Shown: positions 24,267 to 37,226 of the stretch, in pieces
Layout of the letters: every line of letters begins with the position of its first letter
Numbering within the stretch: position 1 is the stretch's first letter
DNA from: Warburgia ugandensis
Lineage: Eukaryota; Streptophyta; Magnoliopsida; Canellales; Canellaceae
Direction of reading: 5' to 3'
Assembly (NCBI GenBank): GCA_035236585.1
Contig: CP141136.1
Location: 25,335,426 to 25,399,425, forward strand
DNA length: 64,000 nucleotides
Translations under genes and position numbers: made by a program
Notes under the pieces: model-generated
What the model was told of the DNA's origin: nothing
The model's input: the letters and a program-made list of their open reading frames with translations, nothing else
Databases searched by the model: none

Positions 24267-24868
24267 TATAATGACTCAAACATTTTATGCTATTTTGGCA
24301 TCAGTTTTACTAAATTGATAGAAATTGATTAAATTGTATATAGAATTAACTATATTAAATATTATATTTTAATTAAAATATGAAACCAAGAAATTTGTGA
24401 GAAAAATCAATATCATTAGATTTTACACTCAAAATGGAATCCAACATATTAAAGAATACTGAAAACGGAGCTCCTATGACCAAGTTATGGACGTTTAAAG
24501 ATCAAGGGCAGTCTTGTAATTTGAACTTAAAAACGAGAAAGATTGAAAAACGCAGGGGGTTGTTTTACTAACGACACCCCCAGGTCATCTACCTTCTCCG
24601 ACTCTGAGCTTCCAAAGATTGCCTCTATAAGGCAGTGCTTGAAGAAATGACAACACCGTCATTCGGTAGCACTGCCTTCGAAGGCTATAAAGCCCTCTTT
24701 CCTCTTTCCTCTTTCCTCTTTCCTCTTTCCTCTTCCCTCTCCTCCCCGACCATTCCTTTCTTCTCCTCCTTCTCTTCCTCTTCCGGCTGCAACACAGAGT
24801 TTCGACGACATCATAACAGGAAAACTCTTATTCCACTTCTCCCATATTTTTCGGCACCAGCCCCAATA
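24267..24868 (+). mobile_element. Plus-strand family A LTR, left piece (host of element A2)
   Basis: It starts TATAATGACTC, one change from the family A start TGTAATGACTC, and follows that LTR for about 600 bp, including the TATA motif CTATAAAGCC at 24685-24694. At about 24868 it meets minus-strand family A LTR sequence. Its other end is at 34289-35276. The flanks CTAAC (24262-24266) and CTAGC (35277-35281) look like a 5-bp target duplication with one change, and B2 has the empty site CCAAC at 49909-49913. Confidence 0.75.
24694..24744. repeat. (CTCTTTC)n short tandem repeat
   Basis: About six copies of a 7-bp pyrimidine unit directly downstream of the LTR TATA motif. Confidence 0.9.
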
Positions 24869-27609
24869 TTTGGGTGAGTATTTCTCATATCCAATAGGTG
24901 ATCTGAAACTACTATTTTGAAAACATGATAGGCAACATGCACGAGTCCAAGAGCTTTTCATGTAAAACATTAGTGATTTCTTTTTATGTAAACATGCCGA
25001 TTTATGCATAAAACATACGCCCATAGATGCAATTTCAATCATGGAATCCTTTACCGAAATCTAGTATTCAATGATATAAATATGACCAGAATCATAAAAT
25101 AGAAATCAATAGATTCATGAAGATCTCGACAAACACATCAAACCAGTGAGTCAAATGTAATAATCATGAAACTCTTAAAATAGTCATCATGTAAGCAGAT
25201 GCTGATATTACTATAAGTATCATGCTCATGGTTTCTCGGTTTTGTTCCCACCACAGGCTGACTCCTTCGACGATCTGCCCACTTGAAACTCAAGCTGATG
25301 AGTCAGTAATCATACCAAATCAACTGGTCACAAGTACTCATTTATGCATCTCAATACTATATGCATATCAATACAACCGAAATCATAGAGCTAACTATGC
25401 TCACAACCAGAACACCTCTGAATCGTGTGTCTCCGGTATCTAGAGACCAGTCCACCATAGCCTCCACGGCAACTATGGATATGTCCTCGAAAGGGTGCCG
25501 TGAACACCTCCAGTGGTCGTCTCTGTTTACCACAGCAGTCAAGGAAGGGACAATGCCATTTTTGGCAGTGATACCATTCACCTTTTTGGTGGTAGAGGCC
25601 GGGAGGCCAACCTCGTACATACACAACCTCTCAACATAGTGCCCACTAGGCTTAATAGCCCCAAAAAGCATATATAGATAAATCCAAATCTCAATCATCA
25701 AAATCATGCAATTTATGCATTGATTTGCAAACCATGCGAGCGATGCATAAAATCAGTTCATGCTGGTATTGCATTTAATGTCATAATTCATAAAGACAGT
25801 TCTGCAAGCTTGTATAAGAACATCACATCTCGAAAAGCATACTAAATACGGTGATAGAGTCAAGTGCTTCAAGGACATAAATCATGAAGACAAGTTCGCA
25901 TACTCGCATAAGAACATCATATCTTAAAATCATGCTAAAAATGGTAATAAAGGCAAGTTAGAGTTTAAGATGCATTTAAAAACTTCGTAGTATCAAACTA
26001 CCTACCTCGATGTCTCTGGAGTCGCGTCCTTTACTATTCGACCCTAGATCACTTTTATGAAACCTTGGATATTAATGGATAACAAGGATTCAAATATCAT
26101 TTTCTATCCACTAATTCGAATTATAGCTTAATGGCTAGATCTGCCTTTTAGGTAATTGCTTAGGGTGTCTCTAGGCTAGATCTTATGTATCATGCTAACA
26201 TATAATGATTAGATTGCCTTTAATCTCTTTCATGTCATCAAGATCGTGTAATTGAATGGTCAGATCTCTTAGTCAAACCTCCTAGGTCGCCTGTCCTGAT
26301 GCTTAGAATAGGTCTGTACTTAATTTGGATAGTCAAACCTATAAGTTCAAGGTGGATGTATGTAACTTAGAGTGGAACTAGGCCTATTGGTCTCCTAATA
26401 GACCCAACAAATCAATTTATGAAGTTTGATCATCTTTGATCTTGTAGATCTATGTAATCTCTATAGTGTTTAGGCTGCAGTCATACTAAATAGGCCTCTA
26501 ACTCTAAATTTTATAGTCTCATTAGGTCCATGTCATCAATACGGATGCAACGGTTCTTTCGGATCATCAATCGGAGTCCTACAGCCCCTGTAATTGCATT
26601 TTTAATGTCGCAATGTCACACGCGAACCAGATTCGTCCACGTGGGCCCCACACGTCATGGTTCTCAGGACGCTCGTATGTTTCAGTTAAGCCGGGACTCT
26701 GTCCACACACGACGTTCTAGCGGGGACTGCCCCAGGGAGCGAGTCCTGCATGTGTGTCACGCGGTGCGTCCCCGTGACATTCTGTTTTGATAGGTTTCAA
26801 AGGAAACCCGTCTTCTCTGGTTTTTGACGACGTTTTCCCCAGTCGAGAAAGCCTAGATTCGGCATGGATCTGGACTGGGAAAAGGGGAAACTAGAGAGGA
26901 AAGAGTGGGGGGCTTACCTGGGTGGTTTGGACAATGCCCATCGTTGGAGATGGCGCCCTTTTTCCAGTGGTGCAGCTCCCTTTTTCATTTGCCTAAATCC
27001 CAGATTGCCAAAAAACACGTGGAAGGGGAAAACCCATTTTTCAGTGATTCCAGGTGAAAAATGGGGAAGAGAAGAGAGGGGAATGGGTCCTTACCTGATC
27101 AGCTTGAGATGGCTCCCATCGCCGGTGATGCGGCCTATTCTACTCCTAAAACCTTAGTTGCTGGGTTTTTGGGTGAAGGCAAATGGAGAAACGGATGACT
27201 GAGGAGGAGGGAAGAGGGCTTTTTATAGCATTGCGAAGGCTGTGCTGTGCACCGCCTAGTTAGAGGAAGAAGACAATGACGCGGGGGGGGGGGGTGTTGT
27301 TATCAAAACGACCCCCTGCATTTTCAGTTCCTCTTGTTTTAAATTCATTTTACAAAATGCCCATCATCTTTAAAAGGTCATAACTTAGTCATACGAACTC
27401 TGTTTTCAGTGTTCTTTGAGGCGTTGGATTCCATTTTGAGCGTAGAATCTAATGGTGCTAATTTTTCTCCCAAATTCCTGCATTTTATATTTTAATTAAA
27501 ATAAAACATTTAATATAGTTAATTCTATATAAATTTTCAAATTAATCAATTTCTCTCTCAATTTAGTAAATTTGATGCAAAAGTAGCGGCAAATGTTCGA
27601 GTCATCACA
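24869..27609 (-). mobile_element. A2 3' LTR (LTR-3, truncated at its left end)
   Basis: Family A LTR of 2741 bp ending CATCACA. It lacks about 400 bp that LTR-4 has at 31221-31620, so the junction with the plus-strand LTR at about 24868 is a deletion or rearrangement point. It carries a G-box at 26638-26643 and a TATA box at 27219-27228. A G-run (27282-27293) lies between the TATA box and the left part of the U3-like region. Confidence 0.8.
27219..27228 (-). promoter_or_regulatory. LTR-3 TATA box
   Basis: CTATAAAAAG on the minus strand, in the shared family A position. Confidence 0.6.
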
Positions 27610-28849
27610 TCATTACCCCCTTCAAAGAATTTCGTCCGCGAAATTCCACAAATTGTTACCTTTAAGTCATCTGTCTTCTTGATGGACATATTTTTCTTGA
27701 GGACTCCCTTAGAACTTCGAACTAAGAAAATTCCTTTGCTTCATTTCATTCTTCTTTTGTCTAATAGTCTATTATTCTGTCATCCAATACTCCAATTGGG
27801 TTAATAATTAGAGTAATGTTGTCCTTAAAACTCTGTTCATACTATCTTGTAACCAATCCTAGGCACATTCTCAATTTATCATCTTTATAATTCCTTCTAC
27901 AAGGCCTCACATATAAAACGTCAGTATATCTTATCTGTTTACTTTAAGTATATAAGGGCCGCTTTTGGTGCTTACTCTGATACATATTCCCATACTTGCC
28001 AGTTTAACAATACCGGTTTATAACAATAGTTTGTATAGCTACGAATCCTTAGGTGCTCATACTCCTCTAATCATATATAGGATAGTCTCATCAGATGACC
28101 ATACTCCCCTACTCATCTATAAATTACTCCATACTTCTCTGAGATCATATCATCTTATTTCTCATATTCCATTTTGAATAGCATGGGATAGTCTCATTTT
28201 TTTTTCTTCTTCTTATCTTCCATTTAGTGATCTTATTCATCATCAACGTCTCCTTCTAAAGGTTGGCTATATGTTCTTAGTAAGAGTCCCAAAAAGGTAC
28301 ATTCTTTCTATTATATCTAACTTTACTTCTTATCTTCTTTGCTTTATATTTTTTCCCAAGATACTTCAATAGCTAATATGGTATCATGTGTCCTCCAATT
28401 ATATCAATGATAAAAGCCAAACCCTTGATTAACTTCGAATTTCAACTGTCTGTCGTTTTCCATATGTGACTTGATTCCTCAACCAAAGTTTACATTCAAA
28501 ATAAAACCATGAAAGCCAATCGAGTAGCATCTTCCATCAATGACACTATCATGTACTGAAAGTAAAATGTCCTAACTATATACTCAGTTTCATAATTATT
28601 GAATCCATCAAATGCTTTTCTCCTTGAAGAATTTATCCGAACTCATTTCAAATGTTAATGGTCGATTCATCATCATAGGTCGAATGTTCTCGTCCAAAGG
28701 CCTATCTCACTATCCACATAAAATTGTCATTAGGATTTCCAACAATATTCATACTCATGTGAAAAGTCTCTTATCCATAGCAGAGTACCCTTGCTAGGTC
28801 ATGATTGAATCCTTTGCCATTATCCTCTTTATCCTTTCCTTGCTTGATG

Positions 28850-29010
28850 ATTTTCTTTGTAACCTTTCAGACCAAAAGTTCTATACTCGATCTAGTAAAG
28901 TTAGTCCTTAGGAAATTCATTCAATTGATTTTTGTACTTGGTACGTGCATATAACAACTAACTTTTTGTTCAAAGGAAATTTAATGTTAGATATTACCTT
29001 ATAGTGTGCT
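28850..29010 (-). pseudogene. Integrase remnant of A2
   Basis: Position and sequence match the integrase relics at 828-1028 and 8590-8760, with further small indels. It is kept as a separate entry because it shows the same element anatomy. Confidence 0.4.
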
Positions 29011-29837
29011 GACTTCCTAGCTTTTCTTTTTTCATTTCCTCTTTCGATATATTGTGCAATCTTTCATCAAGGCTTTATCGTCAACCATTTATCATAAGTA
29101 CAGATTCTCTCAATTCCTCAAAATTTATCTTTCAAGTGCCTCCTCATGCTTAGCTTATAACAATAATTATCATTCAATAGCTATCATATCAATTGTCCTA
29201 AAATTTGTTAAATCAACAAGTTTGAAAAACACTCAGGTAAGCATGGAACATTTTCTTAGATATAAAAAGAGAATTTATTTGATTATTTGTCGATCTCTTT
29301 CCAGATATATAGGTTATAAGCTCAAAGGTCTCTAAAGTGATCGGTGCTTAACTGCCTTTCTTTTCAGTCCAAGTCAGTAGCATCTTTCAGACCCAAAGTG
29401 ACCTCTACAGCTTATCTATCAAGGTCTGGGAAAGTTTTGTCATTGGTTTAAATCATTTCTCCTTGTTGCTTTTGTCTCATTGCTACTGTATTCATTGTAC
29501 TCATAGCTCTTCCATGACGTAGTTTAATTAATTGACCTCAGACCCTCAAATGACTTAGTCTAACAAGTAACTTTTTTTGGGGAAAACTCATGTCTAAGTA
29601 CTTATAACATCCCTCTTAGTACATAACTTAGACTACTATCTCATAGATACTAACATATCTGATTAATTAGGGTAGGATACCTTTATTCAGTCAGCATTAC
29701 TCCAAAGGTAATGATTAAATAATGGATTTAAGATACTTGCTCTTCCAATCTTCCTCTATAATATCAAGACATCAAATTGATCCTTGATGATACCCTAATT
29801 GCTGAAAAACAAATGGACAAGTCGTTGTCCTAGCTTG

Positions 29838-29945
29838 TTTCCTTTTTCAATATAACTTTATTTAATCATATAGTGGCAAGGTAGGATATCATCAACTTTT
29901 CCTTTTTATGGGCTACATCCACTAGTGTTCCTCATAAGCTAATGG
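29838..29945 (-). pseudogene. Reverse transcriptase remnant of A2
   Basis: It carries the same block as A1 (the minus-strand equivalent of VHKKEK ... LNKV), flanked by the same non-functional sequence. No catalytic YxDD box was found downstream. Confidence 0.5.
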
Positions 29946-31206
29946 ATCCGATAAGATTCTAATTGCAACAATTGATATAGACATCAAACCACTTGTAGAA
30001 TTTAATTTCTAGTTGATCACCATTCTTCTTCAAAAATTTCTTGCAGCATAATGTCCTTAAATTCGATACTCTACTCAAAGTCTTAAATCCCGTATGCTTT
30101 ATCTCTATTATACTATTTTACAATAAAATCACCAACTCAACTATTATTATTCCTTCAAATTTGATTGGTTTATCTTTCCATATGATTCAAGATGAAAGAT
30201 TTGTATGTATCTAATCTTTCCTTAATAAAGTCATGATCTTCTTCCATTGAATATTCAATATTGATCGAATACTTATAGTTGCATCTCTATCTCTCTTTCT
30301 CTTTTCTTCTTATTTGGTCAAACCCTCCTTTCGTCCACTAAAATCAATGTCTCCATTTGATTTGTTACATCTAATCAATACTACATCCATTCTTTTGACC
30401 AATAGTTATGATAAACTAAGGACTTTCAAGAAATGGTAAACTTTTCTAATATCATAAGAATCCTTAATTGTCTGTATTCTCAATAAAATTTTACAATGTC
30501 TTAACAAATTTATTAACATCTTATGCCTACCATGCTTCCCTTATATGTTCATGTCATAATCATTTGATTATCACAGATCTATCATCCCCATCAAATTTAG
30601 CACCAAAATCTTCTAATAACTCTGTTATAATCAAATTCTTTATCGTTCTTATCAGATTCAGTCTTTTACATCTACTGTCATATTCAAGTTATATTCCTCT
30701 TAATATAATAAGTCAATCATTGTGCTTATCTTCTGATCTGCTCCATTATACTCAAGTTGTCATTATAAGATAGCAGTTCTCTTTTCGCAAGGTTCTAATT
30801 AAGTCATCCAGACTTGAGCCAAGTTCTTGAGGATTCCTACTTCTTGGGGATTCTCACTTTGATTGATCTACTACAAGTCAAAGCTATCTACTAAAGACTC
30901 TACTAGCACTACTTTGTATCTCCATTCCTTATTCTCATCATAGTCTTATTCTCATACACTACTTTGTTTGCACCATTGTATGACAATCATTAATCCCTTT
31001 TGTAAGGATTTGAGCCATCAAATACCTAAGTATTCACTAGATCTGTCTCCTTTGCACCTAGTTATGTGGTGTCTTTTCTTTGTCATATACTATTATTTCT
31101 TATTTTTTTCACTCTTACTACGTATATTTAGACTACTTTCTCTTAATTATTCTGGTCGTATATGACCTTTGGACATGCAGGGCTGGCTGTGAAAAGATAA
31201 AACTAA

Positions 31207-31218
31207 GCTCTAATACCA
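31207..31218 (-). promoter_or_regulatory. Primer-binding site of A2
   Basis: The minus strand reads TGGTATTAGAGC, one C-to-T change from the initiator tRNA-Met complement, directly beside the LTR that starts at 31221. Confidence 0.85.
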
Positions 31219-31220
31219 AC

Positions 31221-34200
31221 TGTAATGACCCGGGTTTTCCCATGCATTTTTAAATGCAATATCTAATTCTTAAAGCGGGGATGCATCCCTATTTGAAAAC
31301 AATTTTATAAAAACAATGTAATGCAATGAAAAAAATCTTTTGTTTTAAATTTATTTTGAAAAACCCGAGTGTCATTTGCTTCCACAACAAACAAAGTAGT
31401 TTTGAAAATGAATTGTAATCATAAATGTCTTTCCATGTCTATCCAATCACAGCACACAACCCAACTGTAGTAAGTACAGATACATGTCCAAAAGGTAGAG
31501 TGTTTACTTACATTCATGCTTGTCCCTTCTTCATTTGCTTGATCGTAGTACTAACATTTCTTGATGCTTCTTCTACTCTTGAGTGGAGCTAATCTGAAAT
31601 ATATATATATATATATTTGGGTAAGTATTTCTCATACCTAGTAGGTGATCTGATACTACTATTTTGAAAACACGACAGGCAACATGCACGAGTCCAAGAG
31701 CTTCTCATGTAAAACATCAGTGATTTTTTTTTGTGTGTAAATGTGTTGATTTATGCATAAAACATAAGCCCATCGATGCAATTTCAATCATGAAATCCTT
31801 TACGAAAATCTAGCATTCAACGATATAAATATGACCAAAATCATAAAATAGAACTCAATAGATCCATGAAGATTTCGGCAAACACATCAAACCATTAAGT
31901 CAAATGTAATAATCATGAAACTCTTAAAATAGTCATCATGTAAGCAGATGTTGATATTACTATAAGTATCATGCTCATGGCCTTTCAATTTTGTTCCCAT
32001 CGGCATCTTTCGACGATCTGCCCACTTGGAACTCAAGCTGATGAGTCGGTAACGATATTAAACTGACTGGTCACGAGTACTCGTTTGCGACCATCTCAAT
32101 GTTATATGCATATCAATACAACCGAAATCATATCGCCAACTATACTCACAACCAGAACACCTCTGAATTGTGTGTCTCCGATATCTAGAGACTAGTCCAC
32201 CATAGCCTCCACGGCGACTATGGATGTGTCCCCAAAAGGGTGCCGTGAACACTGCCAGTGGTCGTCCCTGTTTACCACAGCAGTCAGGGAAGGGACAATG
32301 CCATTTTTGGCAGCGATACCATTCACCTTTTTGGTGGTAGAGGCCGGGAGGCCAACCTCGTACATACACAATCTCTCAACATAGTGCCCACTAAGCTTAA
32401 TAGCCCCAAAAGCATATATAGATAAATCCAAATCTCAATCATCAAAATCATGCAATTTATGCATTGATTTGCAAACCATGCGAGCGATGCATAAAATCAG
32501 TTCATGCTGGTATTGCATTTAAAGCCATAATTCATAAAGACAGTTATGCATGCTCGTATAAGAACATCAAATCTCGAAAAGCATACTAAATATGGTGATA
32601 GAGTCAAGTGTTTCAAGGACATAAATCATGAAGACAAGTCCGCATACTCGCATAAGAACATCATATCTTAAAATCATGCTAAAAATGGTAATAAAGGTAA
32701 GTCAGAGTTTAAGATGCATTTAAAAACTTCGTAGTATCAAACTATCTACCTCGATGTCTCTAGAGTCGCGTCCTTCACTACTCGACCCTAGATCACTTTT
32801 GTGAAACCCTGGATATTAATGGATAACAAGGATTCAAATATCACTTTCTTTTCACTAATTAGAATTATAACTTAATGGCTAGATCTGCCTTTTAGGTCAT
32901 TGCTTAGGGTGTCTCCAGGCTAAATCTTATGTATCGTACCAACATCTAATGATTAGATTGGCTTTAATCTCTTTCATGTCATTAAGATCATGTAATGGAA
33001 CGGTCAGATCTCCTAGTCAGACCTCTCAGGTCACCTGTCCTGATGTCTAAAACAGGTCGGTACTTAATTTGGACAGTCAGACCTATAAGTTCAAGGTGGA
33101 TGTACGTAACTTAGAGTGGAACTTGGCCTATTGGTCTCCTAATAGACCCAACAAATCAGTTTATGAAGTTTGGTCATCTTTGATCCTGTAGATCTATGCA
33201 ATCTCTATAGTGTTTAGGCTATAGTCATACCAAATAGGCCTCTAACACTAACTTTTATAGTCTCATTAGGTCCATTTCATCAATACGGATGCAACGGTTC
33301 TTTCGGATCATCAATCGGAGTCCTACAGCCCCTGTAATTGCATTTTTAGTGTCGCAACATCACAGGCGAACCAGATTTGTCCACGTGGGCCCGGCGCATC
33401 ACAGTTCTCGGGATGCCCGTGAGTTTTGGTAGAGCCGGGACTCCTCCTGCACGTGATGCTTGCACAGGGACCACCCCAGGGAGCGCATCCCGCATGTGCG
33501 TCCCCGTGACATTCTGTTTCGATGGGTTTCAAAGGAAACTCGTCTTCTCTAGTTTTCTACTGTGTTTTCCCTTGCTGGGAAAGCCCAGATCCGGCGTGGA
33601 TCTGGACCAAGAAAAGGGGAAACTAGAGAGGAAAGAGTTGGGGGCCTACCTGGGTGGTATGGAGCGATGCCCATCGTAGGAGATGGCACCCTCTTTCCGG
33701 TGGTGCGGCTCCCATTTTCATCTGCTTAAATCCCAAATCACTAGAAAACACATGGAAGGGGGGAAAACCCATTTTTCGATGATTCCAGGGGGAAACTGGG
33801 GAAGAGAAGAGAGGGGAATGGGTCCTCACCTGATCAGCCTGAGATGGCTCCCATCGCTGATGATGCGGCCTATTCTATGCCTAAAACCCTAGCTACCAGG
33901 TTTTTGGGTGAAGGCAGCCAGAGAAAGGGATGGCTGAGGAGGAGGGAAGAGGGCTTTTTATAGCCCTGCGAAGCACCGCCTGGCTGGAGGAAGAAGACGA
34001 TGACGCGGGGGGGGGGGTGGGTGTCGTTATCAAAACGACCCCTGCATTTCCAATCGCTCCTGTTTTAAATACATTTTACAAAAATGCCCCTCATTTTTAA
34101 AAGGTCATAACTTGGTCATACGAACTCCGTTTTCGGTATTCTTCAAGGCGTTGGATTCCATTTTGAGCGTTTAATTAAAATAGAACATTTAATATAGTTA

Positions 34201-34288
34201 TTTCTATATAAATTTTCAAATTAATCAATTTCTCTTTGAATTTAGTAAAAGTGATATAAAAATAGTGTCAAATGTTCAAGTCATTATA
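31221..34288 (-). mobile_element. A2 5' LTR (LTR-4, complete, 3.07 kb)
   Basis: It starts TGTAATGACCCGGG and ends CATTATA on the plus strand and is the most complete family A LTR attached to an internal region. It has a G-box at 33382-33387, a TATA box at 33954-33963 and a G-run near 34007-34016. It ends directly against the plus-strand LTR piece at 34289. Confidence 0.85.
33954..33963 (-). promoter_or_regulatory. LTR-4 TATA box
   Basis: CTATAAAAAG on the minus strand, with GAGGG beside it as in the other family A LTRs. Confidence 0.6.
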
Positions 34289-35276
34289 GCAGATCACCGA
34301 ATGAGGCAACCTGCGATGGGAATAAAACCTAGAGTCCTAAGTGGGCAGATCGCCAAAAGACGCAGCTTGCGGAGGAGCATAATTGGCCCTATGATTTCAG
34401 TGTTATCATTATGCATATAGGATGGAGATGGACGTAAGCGAGTACTCTTGACCAGTCGGTTTGATATGATTACCAACCCATAGGCTTGAGTTCCAAGTGG
34501 GCAGATCGTTGAATGAGGCAACCTGCGGTAGGAACAAAACCAAAAGGCCATGTGCATAATATTTATAGTGATGCCAGCATCTGCTTTGAATGACGACTAT
34601 TTTATGAGTTTCATGATTATTATATTTGATTCGTTAGTCTTGATGTATTTGCCGAGATCTTCTTACATGGATACTATCGATTTCTACTTCATGATGTTCG
34701 TCATGTTTATATTGTTCAATACTAGATTTCGATAAAGGATTCCATGATTGAAATTGCATAAATGAGCTTACGTTTTATGCATAAATATGCATGTTTATAC
34801 AAAAAGGAATCATTGATGTTTTACATGAAAAGCTCTTTGCATTATGCATGTTTCCTCTAGTGTTTTCAAAATAATAGTATCAAATCACCCTCTTTGGGTA
34901 TGAGGAATACTTACCCAAATATATTATTTTTCAAATTAGCTCCACACAAGAGTAGAAGAAGCATCAGGAAATCTTAGCACTATGATCAAGCAAATGAAGA
35001 AGGGATAACCATGAATGTAAGTAAACACTCTACCTTTTGGACATGTATCTGTACGTATTACAGTTGGGCTATGAGTTGTGACTAGATAGACCTGGGAAGA
35101 TATTTATGATTTCAGTAATTTGCAAAATTTTCTTGGGTTTTCAAAATGAATTTAAAATGAAAGATTGTTTGCTGCATTGCATAGTTTTTCTAAAAGTGTT
35201 TTCAAATAAGGACCGATTCCGCCTTAGGAATTAGTTTTGCATTTAAAAATGCATGTGAAAACTTAGAGTCGTCTCA
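34289..35276 (+). mobile_element. Plus-strand family A LTR, right piece
   Basis: This is the reverse complement of the first kilobase of the minus-strand LTRs, ending ...GAGTCGTCTCA. With 24267-24868 it accounts for about 1.6 kb of a 3-kb LTR. The middle was lost around the A2 insertion. The first part (34289-34560) is rearranged and holds a short repeated phrase (GGCAGATCG, CCTGCG) present twice. Confidence 0.7.
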
Positions 35277-35936
35277 CTAGCGCATAGTACCTCATCATTA
35301 GGCAGTATACATCACATCAACTCTTGAATAGGCAATACATGCCAATCAAAATCAAGGCATATCTGCTCATCAAGAGGCAATCATATGTTAATCAAAATTA
35401 GTGCATACCCATTTCGATGTCTGTAATCATGTGCCAATCAAAATCGAGACATGCCCATTTCCCGATAACAGGCAATCACATGCTAATAAAAAATACAATC
35501 CATAGCACAATCATATTGTGAGTACCTAGAAACCTACCGGTGCCTCACATACCCGCCCTCATCGGCCGCCCTCATTGGCTACGCATAAGTATAAGCCAAG
35601 ATTTCAAGATGATTACACATAAGAAAATGCTCTGATACTAAACATACTTTACTGTCACACCTCTCACTTGCATGAGAAATTAGGCTCATGGCATAAAATC
35701 CTAAAACCTTCTTAAGAAGATTGTGTATCTTCACAAACCCTCTATATGCTCAATTTATAGCCATTCTCTGTCATCCACAATCACAAAACCAGGAGAACTT
35801 GGTACATCAGATGAGTATTATATTGCCTTCAAGGCAAGGTTAATGCAAATCTCAGTGATGCTCCCTCTTACTCAGAGGGAGATCAATAGTTATTCGGTAT
35901 ATCAAAAGTACCTTTCTTCTCACTGTAATCAACTGT

Positions 35937-36042
35937 CCTCCAACAATTGAATCCATCCCAAGGATGATATCATAATCCCTCAAATCGAGGACGATTAAGT
36001 CAGTATCTATCCTCTCACTCGCCATCATTTCTATTGGGACGA
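35937..36042 (-). pseudogene. Aspartic protease C-terminal remnant of B1
   Basis: An open stretch on the minus strand contains SERIDTDLIVLDLRDYDIIL followed by GMDSIVGG. This fits the conserved end of the Ty3/gypsy retropepsin domain (ADLxVLxLxDFDVILGMDWL). The catalytic DSG part is deleted in this copy. The match is strong because both the LxDYDIIL core and GMD are kept. Confidence 0.7.
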
Positions 36043-37214
36043 TCTACAAGGAATATCTTAACTCTCCACAGTCAAAACATTTAAAGGGTTGCCCTTTGTG
36101 ATGGCGGCTATTGATGCCATTACCACTGCTGCAGTGGTCCACTAACTCTAGGACATAGTTGTCCAGGTGTCTGTCCTTACCCCTAGTACACATTATGTCT
36201 CGCCTCATTCACTTCGTATGTTTTTCTTTCTAGTTGATTTATTACAAAATCATTTCTATTCAAGAATTATTCTCACAATTTAGTCATCATTTTCTCTAGG
36301 TAATATGCACTTCAAATCATAATTAAAACCCCAAAAACAACTTATAAGTATTCACTCCCCACTAATGCCTAATATTAATATTTTTGTAAGCGCAAGAACT
36401 CATTAGTTTTTATGTCACCTTATTCTCATAACAATATTCATTCTCCACATTAACTTCAATAAATATCTCTCTCACTTGATTCACATCATTACTATTATGA
36501 TTATCTCCTTCAAGCGTTATGTGTCTCCAATCGTAATTGAAAATCCTCAAAATGATTTATAAACATTTATTTTTCATTAATGACTAGCTTTCAACACCTC
36601 TTTATACACTAAACTCACCAATTTTGGTCTCAAAATTAGATATTTCATCCATAGGAACACTAGGATCTTATTTCATCAATTTTCAATGATTTTCCCCATA
36701 TTACAATTTATTCATCACTTAAATTTGCTTCAAGTTTAAATCAATACCATACTTCTTTCAACGTTCTCGAATTCTCATTAGTTGTAATCATTTCTGATCC
36801 TCCATCATTCTTATCATACTATTGTTATTACAAAAATTATTAGTCTTTTTCCAATAGTTTACTCACACCGTTCAAGTTAGAACTTGAACTCTCAAAAGCG
36901 AATCATATAAATATGTCTGCTATTATATAATAAGGTTCTCACTAAGAGAAACTAATTTATAATCTTTATTTTGATTCATGATTCTAAGAATCGTACACTT
37001 CCCATAAAAGTGTACCTCATTGTGCTCATACAATGACTTAAAGTCTCAATTTCTCTAAGAAAGTCTGTCAATCTTCATGGGATTATCTATTTCACAATCA
37101 TCAACATCCCTCACATGAGTTATCTTTGTAATTCATATTTAGGAAACCACTTCACTACATGGATTGTATGTGACCTTTGAATTTGTTGGAATGGATGTGA
37201 TGGAGTAGACTTGG

Positions 37215-37226
37215 GCTCTGATACCA
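37215..37226 (-). promoter_or_regulatory. Primer-binding site of B1
   Basis: Exact TGGTATCAGAGC on the minus strand (initiator tRNA-Met), three bases from the LTR starting at 37230. Confidence 0.9.

Larger units (their letters stand above)
27610..31220 (-). mobile_element. A2 internal region (3.6 kb)
   Basis: This is the best preserved family A interior, 3611 bp between two LTRs. At the 3' end the minus strand reads LWNFADEIL-stop followed by a GAAGGGGG polypurine tract. At the 5' end is a primer site variant (31207-31218). RT and integrase relics lie in gypsy order. It aligns along its length with A1 and shares the same missing gag/protease, which suggests that the shortened form was itself copied. 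Upstream of RT (29945-31200) nothing coding was recognised. Confidence 0.8.
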
